NCBI RefSeq assembly: GCF_000023465.1
Contig: NC_014041.1
Span: 2,362,001 to 2,426,000, forward strand
DNA length: 64,000 bases
Direction of reading: 5' to 3'
Source: Zunongwangia profunda SM-A87
GTDB taxonomy: Bacteria > Bacteroidota > Bacteroidia > Flavobacteriales > Flavobacteriaceae
Shown here: piece after piece, positions 47,254 to 55,738 of the stretch
Layout of the letters: each line of letters opens with the position of its first letter
Position numbering within the stretch: the stretch's first letter is position 1
Position numbers and translations under genes: made by a program
The notes under the pieces: generated by a model
Seen by the model: only the letters and a program-made list of their open reading frames with translations
What the model was told of the DNA's origin: nothing
The model's database searches: none

Positions 47254-47353
47254 AGTATTTATTTATAGTTTTTTTATTTTCAATACAAAAATACAATACT
47301 TAAATAGTGTAATACAGCGTTTAATAGAAGTTTAACGCTATACCATAATCAAC

Positions 47354-47674
47354 CTATTCTATAGGTCTGTTTTGTTTCATATCAAGTTTCTTGCTCATCT
47401 CTTCAGAGACCTGCCCACTGGAAACTCCATATCCATCAACTAAGGTTCCTTTTTTTCCATTTTCTGTAGTAATGGCATATAGGATAGCGTTATCATCAGG
47501 ATTGCTCATCCCTTCAAAACGTAGTACTTTATCTACATCAAATTCATGAATACCATATTTTTCGTTTTCCGATTTTATTTCCAGGTGCTCGTCCAATAAA
47601 TTAAAATCATGTTCATAACCTTCTTCTAATTTTAATTTATTTATTGCCTGGGATAGGGTTCCGTAATCTTTCAT
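47354..47674 (-). CDS. conserved hypothetical protein (annotated 'PRPP synthetase' family in Bacteroidota)
   Basis: 106 residues from the ATG at 47672-47674; an upstream TTG would add six. Motifs DYGTLSQAINKLKLEEGY, FDVDKVLRFEGMSNPDDNAI and GTLVDGYGVSSGQVSEEM are typical of a small flavobacterial family often labelled phosphoribosylpyrophosphate synthetase in databases; nothing in the sequence shows a real PRPP-synthetase fold, so function should be treated as unknown. Confidence 0.75.
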   Translation of the reverse strand: MKDYGTLSQAINKLKLEEGYEHDFNLLDEHLEIKSENEKYGIHEFDVDKVLRFEGMSNPDDNAILYAITTENGKKGTLVDGYGVSSGQVSEEMSKKLDMKQNRPIE

Positions 47675-47797
47675 TCTGTTATAATTTTTCAATTGGTTTC
47701 AAATGTTAAATTACGTTGAGATGGCCTTAAATCCAAGTGATTTGAGTGGTTTAGTATAAGTTTAACTCCCTTTGGCTATTCCTTAATATTTGGGTTT

Positions 47798-47932
47798 TTA
47801 ACGATCTTTTTTGCTGCTAAAAAGACCTATAGGCAACACCAGTAAAAAGAAAAAATACCAGCCTGTTACCAGTCCGATAATGGTGATTATTGCAGCGATA
47901 ATATAAAACCAGTAGGAACTAAAAAACTTCAT
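47798..47932 (-). CDS. predicted 44-aa small membrane protein
   Basis: ATG at 47930-47932, TAA at 47798-47800. Product starts MKFFSSYWFY, continues with two closely spaced hydrophobic stretches interrupted by GW, and ends SSKKDR, a positive-inside tail. Length and pattern resemble small flavobacterial membrane proteins. It lies 123 bases upstream of the preceding hypothetical gene on the same strand. Confidence 0.5.
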   Translation of the reverse strand: MKFFSSYWFYIIAAIITIIGLVTGWYFFFLLVLPIGLFSSKKDR

Positions 47933-48363
47933 AAAAAATATAGATAATAGCTATTATAAAAAGAATATAGAGTAATTAATATTTGGAATCATGACCTTAA
48001 ACAATCCACCTAAGGAATTGATATGCAGAGTGCACCTAATTTTTTTCATCTTTAATAATCAGATCCCCGGCTTTTTTGAATTCATTTTTATAAAAAACAA
48101 TAAAACAGGGGGGTGTTTCTATAAAAAGATGGTATTAATCGGGTGACCCGCTTTATTTTTAAGATTTATTTTTAAAATCCAGATCGTCTATGGGGAATAT
48201 CCCATGTTATGACAGGGGTATAGGCTTTGTGAGTTGTAAAATTTATCTTTGTAAACATGAAAATAGGTTTGTTCGATTACATATTCGTCGAATTTATTTT
48301 TTAGCAACGTCAAAAATGCTTTTCTTTGGCGTAAAAACCACATTTAAACTTTAGGTTGAAGGT
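47933..48363. other. regulatory non-coding stretch before lacI-type gene
   Basis: About 430 bases, no ORF supported. It holds the inverted repeats CGGGT-G-ACCCG (48140-48150) and ATGGGG-AATAT-CCCAT (48190-48205), candidate operators, and a TATCTTTG -7 box at 48244-48251 without an ideal -33 partner. Confidence 0.45.
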
Positions 48364-49383
48364 ATGAAAAATAAAATCACCTTAAAAGAGCTTTCTAAAT
48401 TGCTTAATGTTTCAGTTTCTACTGTTTCTAAAGCCTTAAACGACAGCCCGGAAATTAGTCAGAAGACTGTAGAGCGAGTTAAAGAATTAGCAACTTTACA
48501 CAACTATCGTCCTAATCCTGTGGCCGTTAATTTAAAAAGTAGTAGAAGTGGGACTATTGGTGTAATTATACCAAACATAGCCAATGTCTTTTTTGCCAAA
48601 GTGTTATCGGGAATAGAAGCGAGGGCACAAGAAGAAGGATTGCAGGTAATTACGTATATTTCTAACGAGTCCTATGATCGTGAAGTTCAGATCATAGATC
48701 ATTTAACCTCTGGTTTTGTAGATGGTGTTTTATTATCTATTGCTGAAGAAACACAGCGTAAACGCGCTTTTGAACATATCTATAACTTAATCGATTATGA
48801 TATCCCTGTGGTACTTTATGACCGTATTAATTATGATATGCCGGTAGATAAAGTAGGGGTAGATGATGCTGAAAGTTTTAAAAAGGTGACCACTAAGCTC
48901 ATCAAAAAAGGAATTAAGAAAATTGGAGTAGTCTCTACCATTCTTCACCTGGTTAACGGTAAAGAAAGAATTAGGGGATATCAGGAAGCTTTGTTGCCTA
49001 GTATGAAAGAGCATATTGCAGCTTCAACCAGAAGGGAATTTCTTGAAGAAAAAATTCATGAGATTTTAATTGATGATAAAGTAGAAGCGGTGTTATGCTG
49101 TGATACCGAAAGCACCATGAGAGTATACCGCTATGCGTATGAAAATAATATTCGAATTCCGGAAGATTTAAAAGTAGTTGGCTTTTTAAACGAAGAAATT
49201 ACTTCTTATTTAACGCCTTCAATCAGTTACATAGAGCAAAATCCTCGTAAAATAGGAAAAGGGGCTATGAAGCTTCTTGGAAAACGATTAAAAGGAGAGG
49301 CCGAATTAAATAAAACAACAGAAAAGATTATCAAAACCAAATTGGTAAATTTAGAATCGACTACGTTTGATTCTGAACTTTAA
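48364..49383 (+). CDS. LacI-family transcriptional regulator
   Basis: 339 residues. N-terminal LacI HTH (ITLKELSKLLNVSVSTVSKA, EISQKTVERVKELA) and hinge (RPNPVAVNLKS), then a periplasmic-binding-like sugar-sensing core (TIGVIIPNIANVFFAKVLSG; VDKVGVDDAES). It stands 11 bases before a nucleotide-sugar epimerase gene and is read in the same direction. LacI regulators usually control sugar catabolism; here it may govern the following polysaccharide genes or simply be adjacent. Confidence 0.92.
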   Translation: MKNKITLKELSKLLNVSVSTVSKALNDSPEISQKTVERVKELATLHNYRPNPVAVNLKSSRSGTIGVIIPNIANVFFAKVLSGIEARAQEEGLQVITYISNESYDREVQIIDHLTSGFVDGVLLSIAEETQRKRAFEHIYNLIDYDIPVVLYDRINYDMPVDKVGVDDAESFKKVTTKLIKKGIKKIGVVSTILHLVNGKERIRGYQEALLPSMKEHIAASTRREFLEEKIHEILIDDKVEAVLCCDTESTMRVYRYAYENNIRIPEDLKVVGFLNEEITSYLTPSISYIEQNPRKIGKGAMKLLGKRLKGEAELNKTTEKIIKTKLVNLESTTFDSEL

Positions 49384-49394
49384 TAATCCATATT

Positions 49395-50396
49395 TTGATA
49401 GATGCAAATAAACGGGCAAAACTAACCGGCAGTACAGTACTTGTTACCGGAGGAGCCGGTTTTATTGGTTCTAATCTTTGTAAAAGCCTTCTTGATCTTA
49501 ATGCAAGGGTGATTTGCCTGGATAATTTTTCTACCGGGAAAAAAGCAAATTTAAATTTATTTAAGGATCACCAAAATTTTGCTTTAATCGAAGCCGATAT
49601 CCGCGATGCTGATGCTTGTCTAAGAGCCTGTAAAAATGTAGATTATATTTTACATCAGGCTGCATTAGGATCGGTACCACGTTCGATTAAGGATCCGCAA
49701 ACTACAAATGCAGTAAATATAAACGGCTTTTTAAATATGCTGGTTGCCGCGAAGGAAAACCAGGTAAAAAGATTTATATATGCTGCGAGCTCTTCAACTT
49801 ATGGAGATGCCGCAGCATTGCCTAAAGTAGAAGATCATATAGGGAAACCATTGTCTCCTTATGCTATCACAAAATATGTAAATGAACTTTACGCCGATGT
49901 TTTTCAGAAAACCTACGGCTTAAATAGCATAGGCTTACGCTATTTTAATGTATTTGGGCGCCATCAGGATCCCGATGGCGCTTATGCAGCGGTCATCCCA
50001 AAGTTTGTTAAAAAACTAATGAATCATCGATCGCCGGTTATTAATGGCGATGGTAGTTTTTCACGAGACTTTACCTATATCGATAATGTGATTCAGGCAA
50101 ATTTACTGGCCATGCTCACCGAAACCCCGGAAGCCGTAAATCAAATTTATAATATAGCTTGCGGCGAAAGAACAGATCTTAACCAACTTGTTGAAATATT
50201 AAAGGCTGAATTATATAAATTTGATCCTGAAATTTTAGATATTTCGGCTAAATACGGTCCTGCACGCCAGGGTGATGTGCCCCATTCCCAGGCATCGATC
50301 GAAAAAGCTAAGAAATTACTTGAGTATCAGCCGGAATTTTCAGTTAAAGCAGGTTTAGCTGAAGCCGTGTCCTGGTATTGGAATAATTTAAAGTAA
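49395..50396 (+). CDS. NAD-dependent UDP-sugar 4-epimerase (WbpP/TviC-like SDR)
   Basis: 333 residues. Start is TTG at 49395; no ATG is available upstream before the lacI stop. Rossmann motif VLVTGGAGFIGSNL (about 13-26), catalytic Ser-Tyr-Lys in SSSTYGD and SPYAITKY (Tyr near 155), and YFNVFGRHQDP, typical of extended SDRs acting on UDP-GlcNAc or UDP-GlcNAcA. With the dehydrogenase encoded directly next (no gap) it probably makes a UDP-GalNAcA-type precursor for capsule or exopolysaccharide. Confidence 0.9.
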   Translation: MIDANKRAKLTGSTVLVTGGAGFIGSNLCKSLLDLNARVICLDNFSTGKKANLNLFKDHQNFALIEADIRDADACLRACKNVDYILHQAALGSVPRSIKDPQTTNAVNINGFLNMLVAAKENQVKRFIYAASSSTYGDAAALPKVEDHIGKPLSPYAITKYVNELYADVFQKTYGLNSIGLRYFNVFGRHQDPDGAYAAVIPKFVKKLMNHRSPVINGDGSFSRDFTYIDNVIQANLLAMLTETPEAVNQIYNIACGERTDLNQLVEILKAELYKFDPEILDISAKYGPARQGDVPHSQASIEKAKKLLEYQPEFSVKAGLAEAVSWYWNNLK

Positions 50397-51677
50397 ATGA
50401 TACAAAAGAAAATAGCAGTTATAGGTCTTGGGTACGTAGGTTTACCTTTAGCACGTCTTTTCGCTACTAAATATACAGTGGTTGGATTTGATATTAACAA
50501 TTCGCGTATAGAGGAATTACAACAGGGCAAAGACAAAACTTTAGAGGTAGCGGATCATGAATTAAAAGCGGTTTTAAAGAAAAGTAATTCCGAAGAAACC
50601 GGTCTCTTCTGTACGTCTAATTCTAAAGATTTAGAACAATGTGATTTTTATATTATTACCGTTCCAACCCCGGTAGATAGAAACAATAAACCAGATCTTA
50701 CACCACTATATAAAAGCAGTGAAACCGTAGGTAAAGTCATAAAACACGGAGATATAGTGGTTTATGAAAGCACTGTTTTTCCCGGCGCTACCGAAGAAGA
50801 ATGTGTGCCCGTTTTAGAAAAATTTAGCGGACTTCGTTTTAACAACGACTTTTTTGTGGGCTATTCCCCAGAGCGTATAAATCCTGGCGATAAAAAGCAT
50901 ACTGTAGACAAAATTTTAAAAGTCACCTCGGGCTCTACCAAACAAATTGCTGAAGACATAAACGCTGTATACGCCTCGGTGATTACTGCCGGAACCCATC
51001 TGGCACCCTCAATAAAAGTAGCCGAAGCGGCTAAAGTAATCGAAAATTCGCAGCGTGATATCAATATTGCTTTTGTAAACGAACTGGCCAAAATCTTTAA
51101 TATTTTGGATATTGATACCAAAGCGGTACTGCAAGCTGCCGGTACAAAATGGAATTTCATTCCGTTTACTCCCGGTCTTGTTGGCGGACATTGTATTGGT
51201 GTAGATCCTTATTATTTAGCCCAAAAAGCGCAGGCGGTAGGCTATCACCCGGAAATTATCCTTGCCGGAAGACGAATGAACGATAGTATGGGGCAATATG
51301 TAGCTGCAGAAGTGGTGAAATTAATGCTTCATAAAGATCTTAAGGTTAAAGAATCTAATATTCTTATTTTAGGTTTTACCTTCAAGGAGAATTGCCCGGA
51401 CGTTCGCAATACCAGAGTAATCGATGTTTATCGAAATTTAAAAGATTACGGGGTGCATGTAACAGTGTATGATCCTTTAGCAAACCCAGAGGAGGTATTG
51501 CACGAATACGGCATAAAGACCCTTAATAAAAAGCCAAACGCCACTTTTGATGCTTTAATTTTAGCGGTGGCACATCAGGAATTTCTGGAGATGGATTTGT
51601 CTGAACTTAAAAGCAAAGATGCGGTAGTTTATGATGTAAAAGGTGTTTTAGGAGAAAAAGCCGATAAAAAACTGTAA
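50397..51677 (+). CDS. UDP-N-acetylhexosamine 6-dehydrogenase (WbpO/TviB-like)
   Basis: 426 residues. NAD-binding [17 protein letters not shown], central domain and the catalytic Cys in [16 protein letters not shown] (about residue 264), then the C-terminal UDP-binding domain ([17 protein letters not shown]). Oxidises C6 of UDP-HexNAc twice to the uronic acid. The start ATG follows the epimerase stop directly, so the two are translationally coupled. Confidence 0.93.
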   Translation: MIQKKIAVIGLGYVGLPLARLFATKYTVVGFDINNSRIEELQQGKDKTLEVADHELKAVLKKSNSEETGLFCTSNSKDLEQCDFYIITVPTPVDRNNKPDLTPLYKSSETVGKVIKHGDIVVYESTVFPGATEEECVPVLEKFSGLRFNNDFFVGYSPERINPGDKKHTVDKILKVTSGSTKQIAEDINAVYASVITAGTHLAPSIKVAEAAKVIENSQRDINIAFVNELAKIFNILDIDTKAVLQAAGTKWNFIPFTPGLVGGHCIGVDPYYLAQKAQAVGYHPEIILAGRRMNDSMGQYVAAEVVKLMLHKDLKVKESNILILGFTFKENCPDVRNTRVIDVYRNLKDYGVHVTVYDPLANPEEVLHEYGIKTLNKKPNATFDALILAVAHQEFLEMDLSELKSKDAVVYDVKGVLGEKADKKL

Positions 51678-51731
51678 ATTTTCGTTAGATTTTAGTCAGA
51701 TTCCGTACTTAATTTTAAAAAGTATCTCAAT

Positions 51732-52328
51732 ATGTACCGCAAGTACGTTAAACGTATGTTCGACTTTGTTTTTGCGCTTTTTACACTATTGTTATTTCTA
51801 CCGTTTTTTGTACTTATCATTTTACTTATCCTTATTTTCGATGGTTTTTATCCCCTTTTTATTCAGGAGCGGGTAGGGAAAGATGCCGTAAGTTTTAGGA
51901 TTTATAAGTTTAAAACAATGAATGATAAGAAAGATGCTGAAGGAAGACTTTTAAAGGAAGAACTGCGTGTTACCAGATTTGGCCGAATTCTTAGAAAATC
52001 GGGTTTAGATGAAATTCCGCAACTTTTTAATGTTCTTAAGTTCGAAATGAGTTTTATTGGTCCACGGCCGCTACCGGTGTATTATATCAATCTCGAGGAT
52101 AAATTACAGCGAGATAGGCATCGCGTACTACCGGGAATTACCGGGCTGGCACAAATTACCGGTAGAAATTCGCTAAAATGGCCGCAGAAATTCCGTTTGG
52201 ATAATTATTATATCGAACATCAGAGTTTTGTTTTTGATCTTAAAATTTTGCTGAAGACTATATACAGCGCTAATGGGTATGATGCCGTAAATTTTGATCA
52301 TGTAATTCCTAAAAAGAATGCAGAATAA
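51732..52328 (+). CDS. undecaprenyl-phosphate sugar phosphotransferase (PglC/WcaJ-type, short)
   Basis: 198 residues, the short PglC-like form: one re-entrant membrane helix (FALFTLLLFLPFFVLIILLI), then FIQERVGKDAVSFRIYKFKTM, GLDEIPQLFNVLKFEMSFIG, PRPLPVYY and PGITGLAQITGRN. Transfers a sugar-1-phosphate to undecaprenyl phosphate, starting lipid-linked oligosaccharide assembly at the inner membrane. Confidence 0.93.
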   Translation: MYRKYVKRMFDFVFALFTLLLFLPFFVLIILLILIFDGFYPLFIQERVGKDAVSFRIYKFKTMNDKKDAEGRLLKEELRVTRFGRILRKSGLDEIPQLFNVLKFEMSFIGPRPLPVYYINLEDKLQRDRHRVLPGITGLAQITGRNSLKWPQKFRLDNYYIEHQSFVFDLKILLKTIYSANGYDAVNFDHVIPKKNAE

Positions 52329-52355
52329 CCTATATTTCCTGAAATTCATTAGTTG

Positions 52356-53495
52356 ATGAAGAAAATCTGGCTTTCACCGCCGCACATAAGCGGTAACGAA
52401 CTACAAAAAATTCAGCAGGTTTTTCAGGAAAACTGGATTGCTCCCGTTGGTCCTCAGATTGGTGAATTTGAAGCTAAAATTTCTTCATTTTTAGGAGGCC
52501 AAAATCGGCATGTGGTTGCTTTAAATTCAGGAACTTCAGCTTTACATTTAGCTTTAAAGTTATTGAATATTGGTAGTGGAGATGTGGTGATTTGCCAGAG
52601 CTTAAGTTTTGCCGCTTCGGTAAATCCGGTTCTGTACGAAGGTGCAACACCTGTTTTTGTAGATAGCGAAAAAGAAACCTATAATTTATCGCCGGTTTAT
52701 TTAGAGGAAGCCATCACCTCTCAAATTAAGAAAGGAAAGAAACCTAAAGCAATAATCGCCGTGCATATTTACGGGATGCCTTATAAGGTGGATGAAATTC
52801 ATCGAATTTCTGCGAAATATGAAATTCCAATTATTGAGGATGCAGCTGAGGCTATGGGAAGTAGATATAGTAACAGAGCTTGCGGTAGTTTTGGCGATTT
52901 GGCGTTATTTTCTTTTAACGGAAACAAAATTATTACTACTTCGGCAGGGGGAGCACTAGTTTGCCAGGATGATATTCAGAAAAATAAAGCGATTTTTTGG
53001 GCCACACAGTCTAAGGAAAACGAAGATTTTTATTTGCATAAAGAGATAGGCTATAATTATCGAATGAGCAATGTTTTAGCGGCTATTGGACTTTCGCAAA
53101 TCGATGTTTTGGAAGAGCGAACCAAAAAGAAACGTGATATTCAACAATTTTATGCTTCTTTTTTGAATGATATAGACGGTTTTCAGATGTTTGACGAATG
53201 CTCTTCAGAATATAAAAGTAATCACTGGTTGAGTATTGTAGAAATGGATAAGGAAAAATTGCAAATATCAGCACTGGATTTGATGAGGCTATTAGCAAAA
53301 AAGAATATCGAAAGTCGGCGTATTTGGAAACCTTTACATACACAACCTGTTTTTGCCGAATTTGATTTCTATGGAAATACTGTTGCCGAAACGATTTTTG
53401 AAAATGGCTTATGTTTACCATCGGGAACGGCGATGACTTCAGCAGACCTTAATTTTATTAAAACCGAAATATTAGCGGCAATAAAAAATGATTAA
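52356..53495 (+). CDS. DegT/DnrJ/EryC1/StrS-family sugar aminotransferase
   Basis: 379 residues from the ATG at 52356 (a TTG precedes it by 3 bases). PLP enzyme motifs: LNSGTSALHLALKLLNIGSG, IIEDAAEAMGSRY (Asp binding the PLP nitrogen) and FSFNGNKIITTSAGG (Schiff-base Lys near 190). Aminates 4-keto sugars made by a 4,6-dehydratase, the product of the next gene, as in PglE/PglF. The gene overlaps that one by 8 bases. Confidence 0.92.
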   Translation: MKKIWLSPPHISGNELQKIQQVFQENWIAPVGPQIGEFEAKISSFLGGQNRHVVALNSGTSALHLALKLLNIGSGDVVICQSLSFAASVNPVLYEGATPVFVDSEKETYNLSPVYLEEAITSQIKKGKKPKAIIAVHIYGMPYKVDEIHRISAKYEIPIIEDAAEAMGSRYSNRACGSFGDLALFSFNGNKIITTSAGGALVCQDDIQKNKAIFWATQSKENEDFYLHKEIGYNYRMSNVLAAIGLSQIDVLEERTKKKRDIQQFYASFLNDIDGFQMFDECSSEYKSNHWLSIVEMDKEKLQISALDLMRLLAKKNIESRRIWKPLHTQPVFAEFDFYGNTVAETIFENGLCLPSGTAMTSADLNFIKTEILAAIKND

Positions 53496-54804
53496 ACCAA
53501 ATTTTAAAGAACAGCTTATCTTATTTGGAGAAGCATCAAAGCTTATAGAAGTTTCAGATTTTCTTCGACAAAATTGGGTGAGGTCAAACGTTCTTATTTT
53601 CGATAAAAAAACTATCAACTCTCTAGAATTAGAAAACCTGGAACTGTTAGAAAATCAATCTTCAGTAATTTATATTGAAGAAGAATATAAATCTGATTTT
53701 GGGATCAAAGCCGCTTTTTTAGAGAAAATAATAAGTGCAAAAGCTGACGTATTTACTCTTGCGCTTCAGGATTGGAAAAAAAATGATTTCAATTTTAAAG
53801 AATTTCAGCTTCAGGATTTATATAAAACGGAACGAATAGCACCGGGTAAATTTCAGCAGAAAAATAAAAAATTACTGATTACCGGCGGTGCAGGATTTAT
53901 AGGTGCTGCTTTGGTAAAATATTATTCAGATTCCTTTTCAGAAATCATTATTGTAGATCAGGCAGAAACTGCTTTGTTTTATCTAAAAGAAGAACTGGAG
54001 GCTTTGTATCCCAATGCAAAAATGCAATGCTTACTTGCCGATGTGACTAACCGGGAAAGGATGACCGCTATTTTTGAGGAATTTAAGCCAGAAATTGTGA
54101 TTCATGCTGCGGCATATAAGCATGTTGCGTTACTGGAAAATGAGCTTGAGGAAGTGATAAAGAATAATATCGCAGGAACGTATATTATTTTTTATTTAGC
54201 GGAAACCTATAAAGTAGAACAGTGTATTTTATTATCTACCGATAAAGCGGTGGAGCCTAAATCGGTGATGGGAAAGAGTAAGCGTTGGGCAGAAAAACTG
54301 TGTTTTTGGTTTTCAAATCTTGGCGGCATGACCGATTTTAAAACCATTAGGTTTGGTAATGTTTTAGGAAGTACGGGTTCGGTATTACCAATTTGGAAAA
54401 GGCAATTACGATGGAAAAATGCGATTATGATGACTAAGCCCGAAGCTTATCGCTATTTTTTTACACTTCAGGAAGTTTTTGGTCTTACCGATTTTATATT
54501 AGCCAATAGAAAATCGGGTAGTGTTTTTACGATATTTAATGAATATCCTGTGGCGTTAAAAACATTGGCGAATTTGTTTTTGTACCATCAATCGGGCAAA
54601 ATTATGCTCACCGGTTTAAAAGGAGGGGAAAAAGAGTGGGAGCAATTAATTGCTAAAGACGAAACGCCAATCCACCAACAAACATTTTTGATTGTGAATA
54701 GCACTAAAATCAAAGATGATTTTCCTGAGCAGTTACATCTATTACTTAGTGATAAAATGCTGATTCAGGATAAACAAAGTATCTTTGATAATTATAAGGT
54801 TTAA
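53488..54804 (+). CDS. CapD/PglF-type UDP-GlcNAc 4,6-dehydratase, soluble form
   Basis: 438 residues. About 125 N-terminal residues form a Rossmann-like domain (LILFGEASKLIEVSDFLRQ) without the four membrane helices of long CapD/PglF proteins, then the SDR domain: LLITGGAGFIGAAL, DVTNRERM, HAAAYKHVALLE, LLSTDKAVEPKSVMGKSKR and FGNVLGSTGSVLP. The usual catalytic Tyr is replaced by Met in the S-Met-Lys arrangement, as in FlaA1/PglF. Provides the 4-keto sugar for the aminotransferase. Confidence 0.9.
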   Translation: MIKPNFKEQLILFGEASKLIEVSDFLRQNWVRSNVLIFDKKTINSLELENLELLENQSSVIYIEEEYKSDFGIKAAFLEKIISAKADVFTLALQDWKKNDFNFKEFQLQDLYKTERIAPGKFQQKNKKLLITGGAGFIGAALVKYYSDSFSEIIIVDQAETALFYLKEELEALYPNAKMQCLLADVTNRERMTAIFEEFKPEIVIHAAAYKHVALLENELEEVIKNNIAGTYIIFYLAETYKVEQCILLSTDKAVEPKSVMGKSKRWAEKLCFWFSNLGGMTDFKTIRFGNVLGSTGSVLPIWKRQLRWKNAIMMTKPEAYRYFFTLQEVFGLTDFILANRKSGSVFTIFNEYPVALKTLANLFLYHQSGKIMLTGLKGGEKEWEQLIAKDETPIHQQTFLIVNSTKIKDDFPEQLHLLLSDKMLIQDKQSIFDNYKV

Positions 54805-55532
54805 GCAAAAAGCCCTTTACTTTTTTCTACAACGGGCTTTAACATTTCCATTTCTTTAGATTTCAGTTTGATGTTCTGTAATTTTTCAAGGTGTTCCAAC
54901 CGGTGGGTATCACTACTTATATAATCAATCATTTGATTTTCCAGTAATTTAAAAGCCATTTTCTGGATTCCTCTACCGTAGTGTTCACTAAGAGAGAGCA
55001 TGTTTAACTGAAAATAACAGCCACGATTTTTTAGATCGGTATATTTTCTTAGGCTGGGCTCATGGAAAAATCCGTAACGTTCTGGATGCGCCAATATTAA
55101 GACATGACCTTTATTTTGAAGGGTAAAAATAATTTCTTTAAGGTTAATTGGCGGTTGTAAAAAAGACATTTCTACCAGACTAAAATTGCCTGAAATTTTT
55201 AGCAATTTTTCTTCAGAGAGTTTATCCATTAGGGATTGATCCATCATATATTCTGCCGCGGCCGAATTTTTAATATGGGCTGGTTGTACAGCCTGTAACT
55301 CTGCAAGTGCAGCATTAATTGTCTTTGGAGTATTGGGATAATAATCGTTCATGACATGAGGGCTATGCACAAAGTTGGTTACGCCAAACTCTCCAAATTT
55401 TTGTATAAGCTGAAGACTGGTCTCCACATCGGGTGCCCCATCATCGATACCGGGTAGGATATGATTATGAAAATCAGTAAACCCTTCTAATAGATCTACA
55501 AAAAAATACTTCTTTGAGAAGAATGAAAACAT
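54801..55532 (-). CDS. PHP-family tyrosine phosphatase (CpsB/YwqE-like)
   Basis: 243 residues. Metal-binding motifs of PHP phosphatases: DFHNHILPGIDDGAPDVETS at about 17-36, ILAHPERYGFF in the middle and ISSDTHRLEHLEK near the end. In capsule systems these enzymes dephosphorylate the Wzc-type tyrosine kinase and tune polymer export. It overlaps the 4,6-dehydratase gene by 4 bases, tail to tail. Confidence 0.92.
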   Translation of the reverse strand: MFSFFSKKYFFVDLLEGFTDFHNHILPGIDDGAPDVETSLQLIQKFGEFGVTNFVHSPHVMNDYYPNTPKTINAALAELQAVQPAHIKNSAAAEYMMDQSLMDKLSEEKLLKISGNFSLVEMSFLQPPINLKEIIFTLQNKGHVLILAHPERYGFFHEPSLRKYTDLKNRGCYFQLNMLSLSEHYGRGIQKMAFKLLENQMIDYISSDTHRLEHLEKLQNIKLKSKEMEMLKPVVEKSKGLFA

Positions 55533-55738
55533 CTAATTTACTTTTTTTGAAAAGTAGTATGTTTTGCTTAAAAGGGCAAAAAATTATCAGTCATTATTCT
55601 TAAATATTCAGTCTTGCTAAATAATTTTTCTAAAATTAAATATTTTAATTCTTAAGTTTGGTTTTAAAACCTTAAATTTAAAACGCCCTTTTTTAATTTA
55701 TACGTAGAACTCAGGGTTTTAACTCTCCATTTTTAATT

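Noticed and set aside
47354..47674. real PRPP synthetase
   Set aside because: Only 106 residues and none of the PRPP-binding motifs; the database name for this family is not supported by the sequence.
54806..54842. terminator after the 4,6-dehydratase gene
   Set aside because: A AAAGCCC/GGGCTTT stem exists but lies inside the convergent phosphatase coding end and lacks a T run.
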